15,338 nucleotides of DNA from Saccoglossus kowalevskii (Eukaryota > Hemichordata > Enteropneusta > Harrimaniidae). The position numbers and the translations under genes are program-made. The notes beneath the pieces were generated by a model. That model ran no database searches, was not told the origin of the DNA, and worked only from the letters and a program-made list of their open reading frames with translations. Below are positions 8,313 to 15,338 of the stretch, piece after piece; position 1 is the stretch's first letter, and every line of letters begins with the position of its first letter. Location: positions 116,378 through 131,715 of the forward strand of contig NW_003138345.1 of the NCBI RefSeq assembly GCF_000003605.2, in the 5' to 3' direction.

Positions 8313-8490
8313 GCATGTAAGTGGAACACCACTGGGCTTGGTAGTGGTAGTGCGCCGTCTGGTTCTCCACTACCCGATGAATTAGTGGGAAGAGAGGAAA
8401 GTCATATCCGTCCATGTAGGACCACAGTATCGACAAAGCATCCATGGGCCAGGCTCCTGGCGTCGACAGGAGTGTCACATACGCATGACA
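8296..8490 (-). pseudogene. DIRS connecting region before the recombinase
   Basis: The minus-strand frame reads HAYVTLLSTPGAWPMDALS, then LWSYMDGYDFPLFPLIHRVV. This matches the pattern P-x-AW-x-xDALS ... Y-x-FPP-x-PLI-x-R-V-L found between RNase H and tyrosine recombinase in DIRS elements. It is open from about 8490 to 8296 and then overlaps the recombinase piece in another frame, with most of the normal intervening segment deleted. Its upstream edge, near 8500, is where the inserted repeat block begins. Confidence 0.8.
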
Positions 8491-8499
8491 CAGTCCCTG

Positions 8500-9255
8500 T
8501 TAAATTTAAGATATATAGTTTTGTTTATAGTAATATAGTTGGAACATAAACATGTCAGAAGTATGGATCCAGAAGCTAATGCTTTATTATGATGATTTTT
8601 TAACATTAAAATGATTGACATTCAGTTATCTTGTATCTGATCTTCAGTACTTGTCCATATTGAGAGATATTGCTCTAGAACCGTATTTATTAAAACAAAA
8701 TGGCCGCCAGTCAGCCATTTTGAATACATTTATATATCTATAACATGATGTATAACGAATATATAAAATTTGAACATAATCAAAGCATGTCAGAGATATG
8801 GCCTGAGAAGCACATTCATTAGTACAAAATGGCCGCTAGGCAGCCATTGTGAATCCGATCTGAAAAATAAAATGACATGAATCAGGGATCCTAAAATGCT
8901 TGATTTTTGATAATTTTTTTAGCCCCAAAATGGCTGCAATTTGGCCATTTTGATTCAGATAGTCAAACAAATATATCTATGTCATGGTGTATAATAAATA
9001 TATAAAATTTTAACATAATCAGTCATAGCATGACAGAGATATAGCACTAGAACTACAGTCATTAAGTCGGCCATTTTAAATCAGATAGTGAAACAAATTG
9101 ATGGGCATATGTATAATATTATGTATGATGTATGTGTGAAGTTTGTATGTGATTGGTCCTGGCATGTCTAAGATACAGGTCCAGACGAACACATGAACGC
9201 ACTGACACATGGACGCACAAGGGTCAATCCATAAGTCCCCCTTTTCGGACTGCGT
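8500..9255 (+). repeat. Multi-unit interspersed repeat, AAAATGGC-palindrome family
   Basis: At least three diverged units repeat a phrase of the form CATGTCAGAGATATGG...ATTAGTACAAAATGGCCGCC...GCCATTTTGAAT...ATATATCTATGTCATGGTGTATAA...TATAAAATTTTAACATAATC. Palindromic cores lie at 8697-8721, 8826-8850 and 8927-8951, with a half core at 9070-9077. The block ends with a purine/CA-rich tract (GACGAACACATGAACGCAC...) and a small hairpin, AGTCC (9234-9238) / GGACT (9247-9251). It lies between two parts of the DIRS relic, so it probably inserted into it. The class is unknown to me. Confidence 0.75.
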
Positions 9256-9397
9256 TTTCAATGTGCTCGTACTTGATGTTTCTGTAGACCCTGTGTCGAG
9301 GTTGCCAGATGATCGTAACCTCTAACACTGTCTGGCTGGTCTGTCCTGATAACCCTGGCCATAACACATACATTTTGTAAACATATGCCTTGACTCC
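9224..9397 (-). other. Unrecognised 57-codon open frame next to the repeat end
   Basis: Between two stops the minus-strand frame reads 57 residues containing VLWPGLSGQTSQTVLEVTII, WQPRHRVYRN and IKYEHIENAV. The composition looks protein-like, but I recognise no family and no start codon or splice sites decide its limits. It could be part of the DIRS relic (WPG...VLLE-like phrases occur in that connecting region), part of the inserted repeat, or chance. Confidence 0.25.
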
Positions 9398-9649
9398 CTA
9401 GTACAGTTCTCATAGTAATTCAATGCTCAAACCGGGTAAAGAAGCGACTCCTCTTGATCCTCTGGATCGACATTGTTGGCGAGACAGGGGATGGCGATCA
9501 GCTGTGGATCATATCCTGGGATTTGGTTCTTGGTGAGAAACCTGATTCGCATTTTTAGCACAACTTGATTGTCCATAAAGTCGTCCACAGCCAATACAGC
9601 CTGGAGGCTACCCATTGGGGTATCTGCCACTTTGTGTTCTGGGAACAGA

Positions 9650-9915
9650 GTCACCGCGAGAGGGTGTCTGCTTGTCTGTTTTGCACTACTGAAAGGTGGT
9701 GTGCGGTTAGCACCACATTGTATTCCAGGCACCAAAGGAGAATTTGCTCCGCCAGAACTGACAGCAATGGGATCTGGTCCCCCCTCCTTGTTGACCACCG
9801 CTGTGTTGTCCATGCAAAGCAAGACTCTGTGGAGGGGCCATAATCCTTGGGCTTGTTCGTCCAATATGTGCACTCCCCAACCTGTGAGGGAGGCATCTGT
9901 AATAGTCATAGCCAT
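9650..9915 (-). pseudogene. DIRS RNase H remnant
   Basis: It starts with ITDASLTGWGVHI (first catalytic Asp) and jumps after GLWPLHR to LLCMDNTAVVNKEGG (another catalytic Asp). It then changes frame to QILLWCLEYNVVLTAHHLSV and ends VQNRQADTLSR, the usual closing motif of DIRS and gypsy-like RNase H. About 50 residues between GLW and LLCMDN, including the helix with the catalytic Glu, are missing. A frameshift lies just after NKEGG. Below 9650 a further open frame to the stop at 9427 follows, with weak similarity only. Confidence 0.85.
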
Positions 9916-9999
9916 AGCCGTGGCGAGTGGGTCCAGGAAGACCCCCTGCCTGAGGTTGGCAGGGCAAGGTGTCTCTCGCTTGGTCCAAGAGAGTGACTC

Positions 10000-10850
10000 G
10001 CCTCCACAGTTCCCGTAGGTGAGACCAGTGCTGCAACAAAGTGTGCATCACCGGGCAGCTGTGTAAGGCAGCTTGGGGAACTACCCTGCGAACTAACGCT
10101 ATCATTCTGATGATACGTATCAGCTCTCGAAGAGACACAGAGGGAATGCTGACTAGACATTCGGCTAGGTTGCTTAGTGCCAGGAAACGAGTCTGCGATG
10201 GCCGTACCAAGTTCGCCTCTGTGACATACTCCATGCCCAGAAACACCAACTTCTGTGTTGGGTGTGGATGGGACTTTTTTTGATTTACTAGGAAGCCCAA
10301 CTGGTGTAGTAAATCCTGTGTTAGCCTTACTTGCTCGGCCAACAACCCCTTGTTTTGGTTGTGTACCAACGCCTGGTGCAGCAGCAGCAGCACTACCTGT
10401 TTCAACACTTTGGTGAACACGTAAAGCAGTCTAAATGGTTGCACGGAGAGTAAAACAGTGCTTGGTGTTTCAATGTGAAATCGCTCGAGAAGCACATACT
10501 GATTTAGTCTGCTTAAATCCAGAACTGGACGCCAGCCACCTGTAGCCTTTGGAACTACAAACAGGTATGAGTAGAAACCCAGACTTATCGCCTGGTCCCC
10601 TATCCTGTGTATAGCACCCTTGTAAGCAAATTATCTACTTCCTATCGGTTTGCTTCTGCATGTAGGAATCCCCTGGCAGCGCTCCCAACTGGGGGGGGGG
10701 GGGGCTGTTGAAAAGAGAGTGGAGATCGAAGAAGTATCCGTGTATCACCACCTGGAGAGTCCAGGGGTCGGTTAGGCGCTTCCTCCAAGCCAACACCGGC
10801 ACAATCTGTCTGCGACGGGATATGTTGCTATGGGTTCTGTGGTTCTACAT
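10000..10850 (-). pseudogene. DIRS reverse transcriptase remnant
   Basis: The minus-strand translation gives VLAWRKRLTDPWTLQVVIHGY, a proline run from the G-tract at 10691-10704, then KGAIHRIGDQAISLGFYSYL, FVVPKATGGWRPVLDLSRLN, HIETPSTVLLSVQP, FTKVLKQVV, LLHQLGFLVNQKKS, KLVFLGMEYV and SLRELIRIIRMIALVRRVVP. These are the DIRS RT motifs in order. The segment that should carry palm motif A (DLKDAY-like) is missing between SVQP and FTKV. The YLDD strand is missing just before LVHNQNK. So both catalytic Asp sites are deleted. One stop (TAG/TAA region near 10630) lies in the linker. Confidence 0.88.
10691..10704 (+). repeat. G14 homopolymer
   Basis: Fourteen consecutive G on the plus strand, inside the DIRS pre-RT linker, where it encodes a run of prolines on the minus strand. 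It is probably slippage expansion of a Pro-rich original. Confidence 0.95.
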
Positions 10851-10859
10851 TGGAGACTG

Positions 10860-11244
10860 GAGACTGAATTGCACTGTTTGTGTTTAAGAATCAAAATTGG
10901 AAATTGAGTACGAATTACGGCATTTAATGTGGAAAATGTTTTATACACTTACAAAGAATAAGAAATAAAATAGCTGATTATATTTTACACCTTGCCCACA
11001 TCTACTTTATATTTATGTAAATTACATTATTACGAAAATAAAAACAATTGATTATAGCTTGCGAAAATACTCTCTATAATGTCTGATGTACGTGAGAAGT
11101 TTGAACTTGTTAGGTCCAAGCATTAGTGAGATTATGCTGGATACATATGGATGAATGGACGCTTACTACCGGTAATAATCATGGACATTCATGTATTTCA
11201 GACAATTTCTAAACTGGGTAAAGAAGATCTCACTTTATAACAAT
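10860..11244. other. Intergenic stretch, no gene seen
   Basis: AT-rich DNA between the upstream end of the DIRS relic and the poly(A) signal of the minus-strand RPUSD1 gene. No open frame of note. Confidence 0.55.
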
Positions 11245-11250
11245 TTTATT
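11245..11250 (-). promoter_or_regulatory. Poly(A) signal AATAAA (minus strand) for RPUSD1
   Basis: TTTATT on the plus strand reads AATAAA on the minus strand, about 330 bases after the RPUSD1 stop codon. It is the first canonical hexamer downstream of that gene. Confidence 0.6.
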
Positions 11251-11578
11251 GTATTTGTAACCAATATAATATAATAACTCATCATTAAACATTCAATTCT
11301 CTATAAAAATACAGACCAAACACAACTATAATATTCAAATTTCCTGTTGGCTATTTAGTCAAAATATATTAATAGGCAGTGAATGGCGATGGTTGCAGTG
11401 AGATCATTAAATTATTATATTGGTAATGAACAGGGTCAAAAATGAATTGATAAAGGTCATATTCATATACCGGTATGGTGACAGGCACCAAAGATCTATA
11501 TTATATACAGATATATATATATGTTTTAAAATTGTTGACTGAACAAATGTTTCAAGCAGAAAAGGAATTAACAGTTGG

Positions 11579-11817
11579 TCACTGGATGGCAGTCATGGAC
11601 AAGATTTTCTCAGTTGGTTTCCATTTGACATCAATTTCAGTTAAGAAGGTATCTGGTGCCACTACATCAAGATGACAATCAGGAATTGGGATAACAAGTC
11701 TGTATGCATGTAACATCATTCTGTATGGTTTGGTGTCCTTGCGTAAACTGTACGTATAGTCACCAACAATGGTATGACCAATATGGGAGCAGTGCACTCG
11801 AAGTTGATGTCTTCGTC
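11579..11817 (-). CDS. RPUSD1: RPUSD1-like pseudouridine synthase, terminal exon
   Basis: RluA-family enzymes convert uridine to pseudouridine in RNA. This exon starts after the acceptor ATATTTAG (phase 1) and encodes RRHQLRVHCSHIGHTIVGDY, the conserved GR-x-HQ-x-R-x-H ... GH-x-x-x-GD motif of the RluA catalytic domain. It continues KPYRMMLHAYRLVIPIPDC, then VVAPDTFLTEIDVKWKPT, and ends at TGA (11579-11581). The phrases RMMLHA and APDxFL...D-x-x-W-x-P are as I know them from animal RPUSD1, rather than RPUSD2 to 4. The vertebrate protein has a longer C-terminal tail. The plus-strand ORFs over this exon are shadows. Confidence 0.88.
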
Positions 11818-12288
11818 CTAAATATAAACAGATTTAAAACAATCATATCGATGCTTGTGAGAATTGGGATGGCCCGTCAAAGCTTCAAATCTCATGCAAC
11901 ATAAACAACACAATGTTATGTAAAACATTGTTTACATAAAATTTAAATGCACGAGATGACGATTGTAAGACTTTAATATAGAACTACATTTCTCATAAAT
12001 TTCTTAATATTGTGCTACAGAACTACTGTAAATCGTTATAAATTTTATGAGAGATGAATTTTTGTGAGGTCAGTGAAAATGGAGAAATTTTGTAGCAGTG
12101 AAATTTTTTCTGGGGTACTTAGAAACGACGAGTCTGGAAATTTCTTAAAATATAGTCATAAAGTCTTGTGAGAATTCCTAGCAAAAAAATTAAACGGTGT
12201 ACAGTATTCGTGTTTCATTCTGAATTGAAACTGATCATTTTCATAACCAAGATACGGTGAATTGCATGTCACTTCATATCTCACATAC
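11818..12288 (-). other. RPUSD1 intron
   Basis: 471 bp, beginning GTATGTGAG and ending TTTATATTTAG on the minus strand. The phase-1 junction restores ACA G|GA CGA = Thr-Gly-Arg, the conserved TGR before HQLR, so both splice sites are well supported. No repeats or RNA genes are seen inside. Confidence 0.9.
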
Positions 12289-12499
12289 CTGTATGAGGAG
12301 TTAATAATACTTTGGTAGCGGGCTCATCATCATAGTAACCTCTCTCAACCACTTGCATCTCAGTTTTGGCAGGTTTAATTCCATCGTAATTCTTGGACAT
12401 TTCATCGGGAACACACATCATATGTTGATAGCCTTCATCAAGATTGTTTGCTATTGGAGCTTGTATCGTTATTACATCGCCTTGTACGTGTCCTCTCAC
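12289..12499 (-). CDS. RPUSD1: RPUSD1-like pseudouridine synthase, internal exon
   Basis: It encodes 70 codons plus one base. It starts VRGHVQGDVITIQAPI after the acceptor TACTTCAAAG (phase 0), continues HMMCVPDEMSKNYDG and PAKTEMQVVERGYYDD, and ends ATKVLLTPHT-G at the donor GTATGT. VRGH...I-x-x-PI, K-x-x-x-T-x-x-x-V and KVLL-x-P-x-TGR are the RluA-fold strands that precede the GR-x-HQ motif. The GTG at 12497-12499 is an internal Val codon, not a start. The exon or exons with the catalytic Asp (R-L/H-D motif) and the N-terminus should lie further right on the minus strand. I could not find them before 15338, so this gene is partial. Confidence 0.87.
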
Positions 12500-12639
12500 C
12501 TTTGAAGTACAATATGTATAGGTTATAGTCTAGACACCGAGTGATGACAATATCATCGTGCCTTGTCATAACTGGCTTTTATATTGGAGTATTGGAGACA
12601 CATTAAAAATAATTCGAAATTACTTGTACTTGAGATAAA

Positions 12640-13415
12640 TATTTACCGAAAACTAATTGGGTCCTTGCATAGTTCTAGATTCATTGAAATGTGATTATTA
12701 ATACTTGAGATATCAGTGAAAAAGCTGCAAACTAATTAATTATGCAAATTAGGTAATTAATATGTACAATTATTTATCCTGAAACTAATCAGTCTCTGTA
12801 TAGTCTTTGAGTATCTATGTACCAAGTTCCATTGAAATGTAATGCTTATTAATTGAAATATCAAAAGCTGAAAATTAATTAATTATGCAAATTAGGTAAT
12901 TAATATGTACTGATATTCCCCTAAAAGCTATCAGGTTTGTGCAGTGTCCTTTGACATCTATGTACAAAGTTTCATTGAAATGTGATAATTAGTACTTGAG
13001 GTATCAGTGGGAAAAAAAAGAAAATTGACTAATCGTTATGCAAATTAGGTAATTATTTTGCACAGATTTTCACCAAAAACTAATCAAATCTGCGCTTAAG
13101 TTCAGAGCATCTATGTACCAAGTTTCATCAAAATCCAATGAGTGATTTGTTAGATATCAGAGGAGCAGTCATGAAACAGCTAAAAATTAGCTAATTATCA
13201 TGCAAATTAGATAATTAATATGCATGGATTTTTACCAAAACCTAAACAAATCTGTGCATTGGCCCAGAGTATCTATGCACCAAGTTCCATCAAAAACCGA
13301 TGTATGGTTCTTGAGATAGCAGTGGAACAGGCGGACACACATACACACACATACATACAGACAAACTAACTGCAAAGACTCCCATTGTGTGCTTCCCACG
13401 TGAGAGTAAAAAATT
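12640..13415 (+). repeat. Multi-unit interspersed repeat, TATGCAAATTAGGTAATTAAT family
   Basis: Diverged units of about 143-162 bp each carry TATGTACCAAGTTTCATTGAAATG, then a TTGAGATATCAGTG phrase, then the AT-rich near-palindrome with TATGCAAATTAGGTAATTAAT. The anchor falls at 12741, 12884, 13037 and about 13198; a fifth unit is partial. The block ends with a CA-rich tract (ACACACATACACACACATAC, from about 13335) and ACTCCCA (13378-13384) ... TGAGAGT (13401-13407), an imperfect 7-bp stem followed by AAAAA. The class is unknown to me. It lies upstream of the RPUSD1 exon, possibly in an intron of that gene. Confidence 0.8.
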
Positions 13416-13555
13416 AACAGAATAAATAATGTTTCAAATGACAATGTTCACTTTTCAAATTCTCTCTAATCTACAAGTTGAATATAGATCCACTTGAGGT
13501 ACCTATATGTACCTATATATCAAAGCAATCAAACTTGTTGATTATACAGTAGTAT

Positions 13556-13680
13556 GGGCATCCTGAGATCTGATTGGTGGATAGCATGGGCATCTTGAAA
13601 TCTGATTGGTGGATAGCATGGGCATCCTAAAATCTGATTGGAGGATAGCATGGGCATCCTGAGATTTGGTTGGTGGAAAT
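13556..13680 (+). repeat. 32-bp tandem repeat, four copies with inverted CCAAT boxes
   Basis: GGGCATC starts copies at 13556, 13588, 13620 and 13652, exactly 32 bp apart. Consensus phrases are GGGCATCCTGAGATCTGATT and GGTGGATAGCAT. Each copy contains TGATTGG or close to it (the fourth has TGGTTGG), the reverse complement of a CCAAT box. The minus-strand ORF at 13542-13775 is a product of the repeat and not a gene. Confidence 0.95.
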
Positions 13681-14486
13681 GGCTCAGCCATGTTAAAAGT
13701 CAATCTCCTTCCCATAGGTCTTTGCGCTTTACGCATAGTACCTCTGCCACAGGCAGCCTTCAATTTTGTGGTCAATCACCTCATTACACACGACCATTTT
13801 TCCGCTGTTGTTTTATTTAAAACCAAACTACAACAAGCAGCCTCTCGGTTGAGATAGCTCCACTGTTAGCAATGCACATTTCAATTAAACAGCAGAAGAT
13901 ATCATTAGAAAATAAACAATATGCATAGTATCAATGCAATGGGACTTGCTGTTTTCAGCAAGAATTCAAAAATATCATTTTTCACCATAAATGATTGTGG
14001 TTTTTAACAAGAAGAAAATATCACTTTTTACCAAAAATGACAAAAATATTCACCAAAATTAGATAATTGAAGATATCATTACAAAATGAACAAATCTGAA
14101 AGAGGTCCACATGTAGTACCTATATATGTAATAATATCAAAGCAATTGGACTTGTCGTTTTTAACAAGAAGTCGAAAATATCACTTTTTACCAAAAATGA
14201 CAAAAATATTCACCAAAATTAGAGAATTAAATATATCATCACAAAATGAGCAAATCTGAGAGAGGTCCACATGTAGTGCCTATATATGTAATAATATCAA
14301 AGCAATTGGACTTGTCGTTTTTAAAATTAGAGAATTGAAGATATGATCATGAAATGAACAAATCTGAGAGAGGTCTACCCAAGGTACATATACATCAAGT
14401 ATCAAAGCATTCAGGCTTGTAGTTTTTAAGAAGAAGTCGAAAAAGTAAAACATTGACACAAACGATGGACAATCACTCATATGATA

Positions 14487-14517
14487 AGCTCCGCTCGACA
14501 AAGTCGACAGCGGAGCT
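14487..14517. repeat. Terminal hairpin of the repeat element
   Basis: AGCTCCGCT (14487-14495) and AGCGGAGCT (14509-14517) pair perfectly over 9 bp. Inside them CGAC (14496-14499) and GTCG (14503-14506) pair over a further 4 bp, with a 2-base bulge. It is followed by AAAAAGTGG. It marks the right end of the unit array. Confidence 0.9.
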
Positions 14518-14525
14518 AAAAAGTG

Positions 14526-15338
14526 GAAAAAAACGTATGTGACATCCGAACTATTTGTTAATGTCAGACTTCAGTAAAAACGTAAATACGAACCATTTTA
14601 TATGTTTTGCAAGGTAATGTTATAGTAGTGAAATGGCACACGTGATACACCAAAACTTGGAGGAAAAAACGACTTGTTAACGAATATAGTAGAGAAAGAA
14701 ACATTAAAGACTAATTTCACTGAAAGGAGTTTACTAACATTTCCGTTCATCTTGTATTCTTGGTGAATATTTCAATACTATATCTGGCTTGAACGGGTTT
14801 GATTTTCCGTGTCATAACTGCTGTAACTCCTGCGGAGTGATGTCTATTTGTTTTGCGCATTGGCGCTGTTTAAGTGCTGTTTTACCTTCTGGTGCATAGC
14901 GCCCTCTGGGGTTGAAGGTCTCCAGCGAAGATTAAATAGTTATGACGCAGTTGTAATGTGCGTCCACTTTCTCTAGTTTTTCATGACTATTAGCTGTGAC
15001 CCGGAAACGAGGTATGATTTTATAGTTTTTTGAACATACACCGATTTCAGTCGATATGATTTTGTGTAATTTTGAAGTCTTTTGCAAGAGAAATCGAGAG
15101 TTTTCTGATCGTGAACCCGAGTGGTATAAAATGGTCGTGTTGTGTTGGTCTGACCTATGACCCCAATTCGTTCACACTTGTATTAGACGTTGATGGCGTT
15201 TTACCGCACTATCTCATTCAAAATAATATGTTATTGTATTTGTGTACTTAAGATTGTTATTGTTTTATTTTGCTTCACAGTTTTACGTGATTGTGATTGT
15301 GATTGTGATTGCCAATGTGAACTGTGATTAAGGACCAC
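14526..15338. other. Stretch with no recognised gene
   Basis: No frame with a recognisable product. It contains a short minus-strand frame (about 50 codons near 14750-14600), a CTCF-like motif at 14898-14912, a pyrimidine-rich TTTATTTTGCTTCACAG that could be a plus-strand splice acceptor at 15280, and four GTGATT copies at 15287-15310. Upstream RPUSD1 exons were sought here on the minus strand and not found. Confidence 0.5.
15287..15310 (+). repeat. (GTGATT)4 short tandem repeat
   Basis: Four exact hexamer copies, directly after a possible splice acceptor and close to the window end. Short terminal tandem hexamers also occur at LINE 3' ends, but no LINE sequence is visible beside it. Confidence 0.9.

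Larger units (their letters stand above)
7985..10850 (-). mobile_element. Degenerate DIRS-like (tyrosine-recombinase) retrotransposon
   Basis: On the minus strand the order is a pre-RT linker (about 10850-10690), reverse transcriptase (10640-10000), RNase H (9915-9650), a short connecting stretch, then (after an unrelated repeat block at 8500-9255) the characteristic PGAWPMDALS ... FPLFPLI linker and the N-terminal part of a tyrosine recombinase (8312-7985). RT-RNase H followed by a tyrosine recombinase is the DIRS order and excludes LTR elements with DDE integrases. Frameshifts, deletions of both RT catalytic Asp motifs, and the loss of the recombinase catalytic half make it dead. No terminal repeats or internal complementary region could be identified. 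Confidence 0.88.
13470..14525 (+). repeat. Multi-unit interspersed repeat with terminal AGCTCCGCT hairpin
   Basis: Units share AAATCTGAGAGAGGTCCACATG, then TAGTACCTATATATGTAATA, then ATATCAAAGCAATTGGACTTG, then TCGAAAATATCACTTTTTACC, with clear copies around 14080-14180, 14240-14330 and 14340-14430. More diverged ones lie near 13480-13545 and 13880-13960. It ends CATTGACACAAACGATGGAC, AATCACTCATATGAT and the hairpin at 14487-14517, followed by AAAAA. The 32-bp array and an unrelated segment (about 13550-13860) sit between the first and second copies. Confidence 0.8.

Noticed and set aside
9565-10018. Plus-strand ORFs of 92 and 149 codons
   Set aside because: They are antisense shadows of the DIRS RT/RNase H remnant.
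11475-11904. Two plus-strand ORFs of 66 codons
   Set aside because: They overlap the RPUSD1 terminal exon in antisense and show no coding signals.
13556-13683. Possible CRISPR array
   Set aside because: The 32-bp units are contiguous without spacers and the context is eukaryotic.
13542-13857. Minus-strand and plus-strand ORFs of 60-77 codons
   Set aside because: They run through the 32-bp tandem array, and their repetitive residues follow from that array.

Overview
The window looks like animal nuclear DNA, probably from a marine invertebrate. It is AT-rich, its genes are split by GT-AG introns, and much of it consists of decayed retroelements and interspersed repeats. The best-identified host gene is a bilaterian-type RPUSD1. 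The repeat styles (DIRS-like tyrosine-recombinase retrotransposon, LINE, multi-unit repeats ending in hairpins) fit marine invertebrates. The species cannot be named from the sequence alone.

Layout. 1-1180: no gene, apart from one strong 11-bp hairpin at 1082-1109. About 1419-3760, minus strand: a 5'-truncated, frameshifted LINE whose ORF2 can be followed from the pre-RT linker to the C-terminal zinc-knuckle region. 3780-4040: a short unrecognised plus-strand ORF, then a (TAA)10 microsatellite. About 4111/4130-6260, plus strand: the last two exons of an unrecognised gene. One exon holds a 45-bp coding minisatellite (Ser/Asp/Glu/Lys-rich 15-residue repeat). It is spliced to a cysteine-rich acidic segment and a helical C-terminus, followed by a 3' UTR with AATAAA. 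6718-7183: a possible MITE-like element. About 7985-10850, minus strand: a broken DIRS-like element (RT, RNase H, tyrosine recombinase N-terminus) split by a multi-unit repeat at about 8500-9255. About 11245-12499, minus strand: the last two exons of RPUSD1, an RluA-family pseudouridine synthase, with an exact phase-1 splice junction and a poly(A) signal. 12640-14525: two more multi-unit repeat families, separated by a four-copy 32-bp tandem repeat that carries inverted CCAAT boxes. 14526-15338: no gene recognised.

The two host genes converge (the Ser-rich gene on +, RPUSD1 on -), and the transposon debris lies between and around them. The observations most worth following are the unrecognised Ser-repeat/Cys-rich gene, the shared build of three repeat families (internal units, then a CA-rich tract, then a terminal hairpin), and the four-copy CCAAT-box array.
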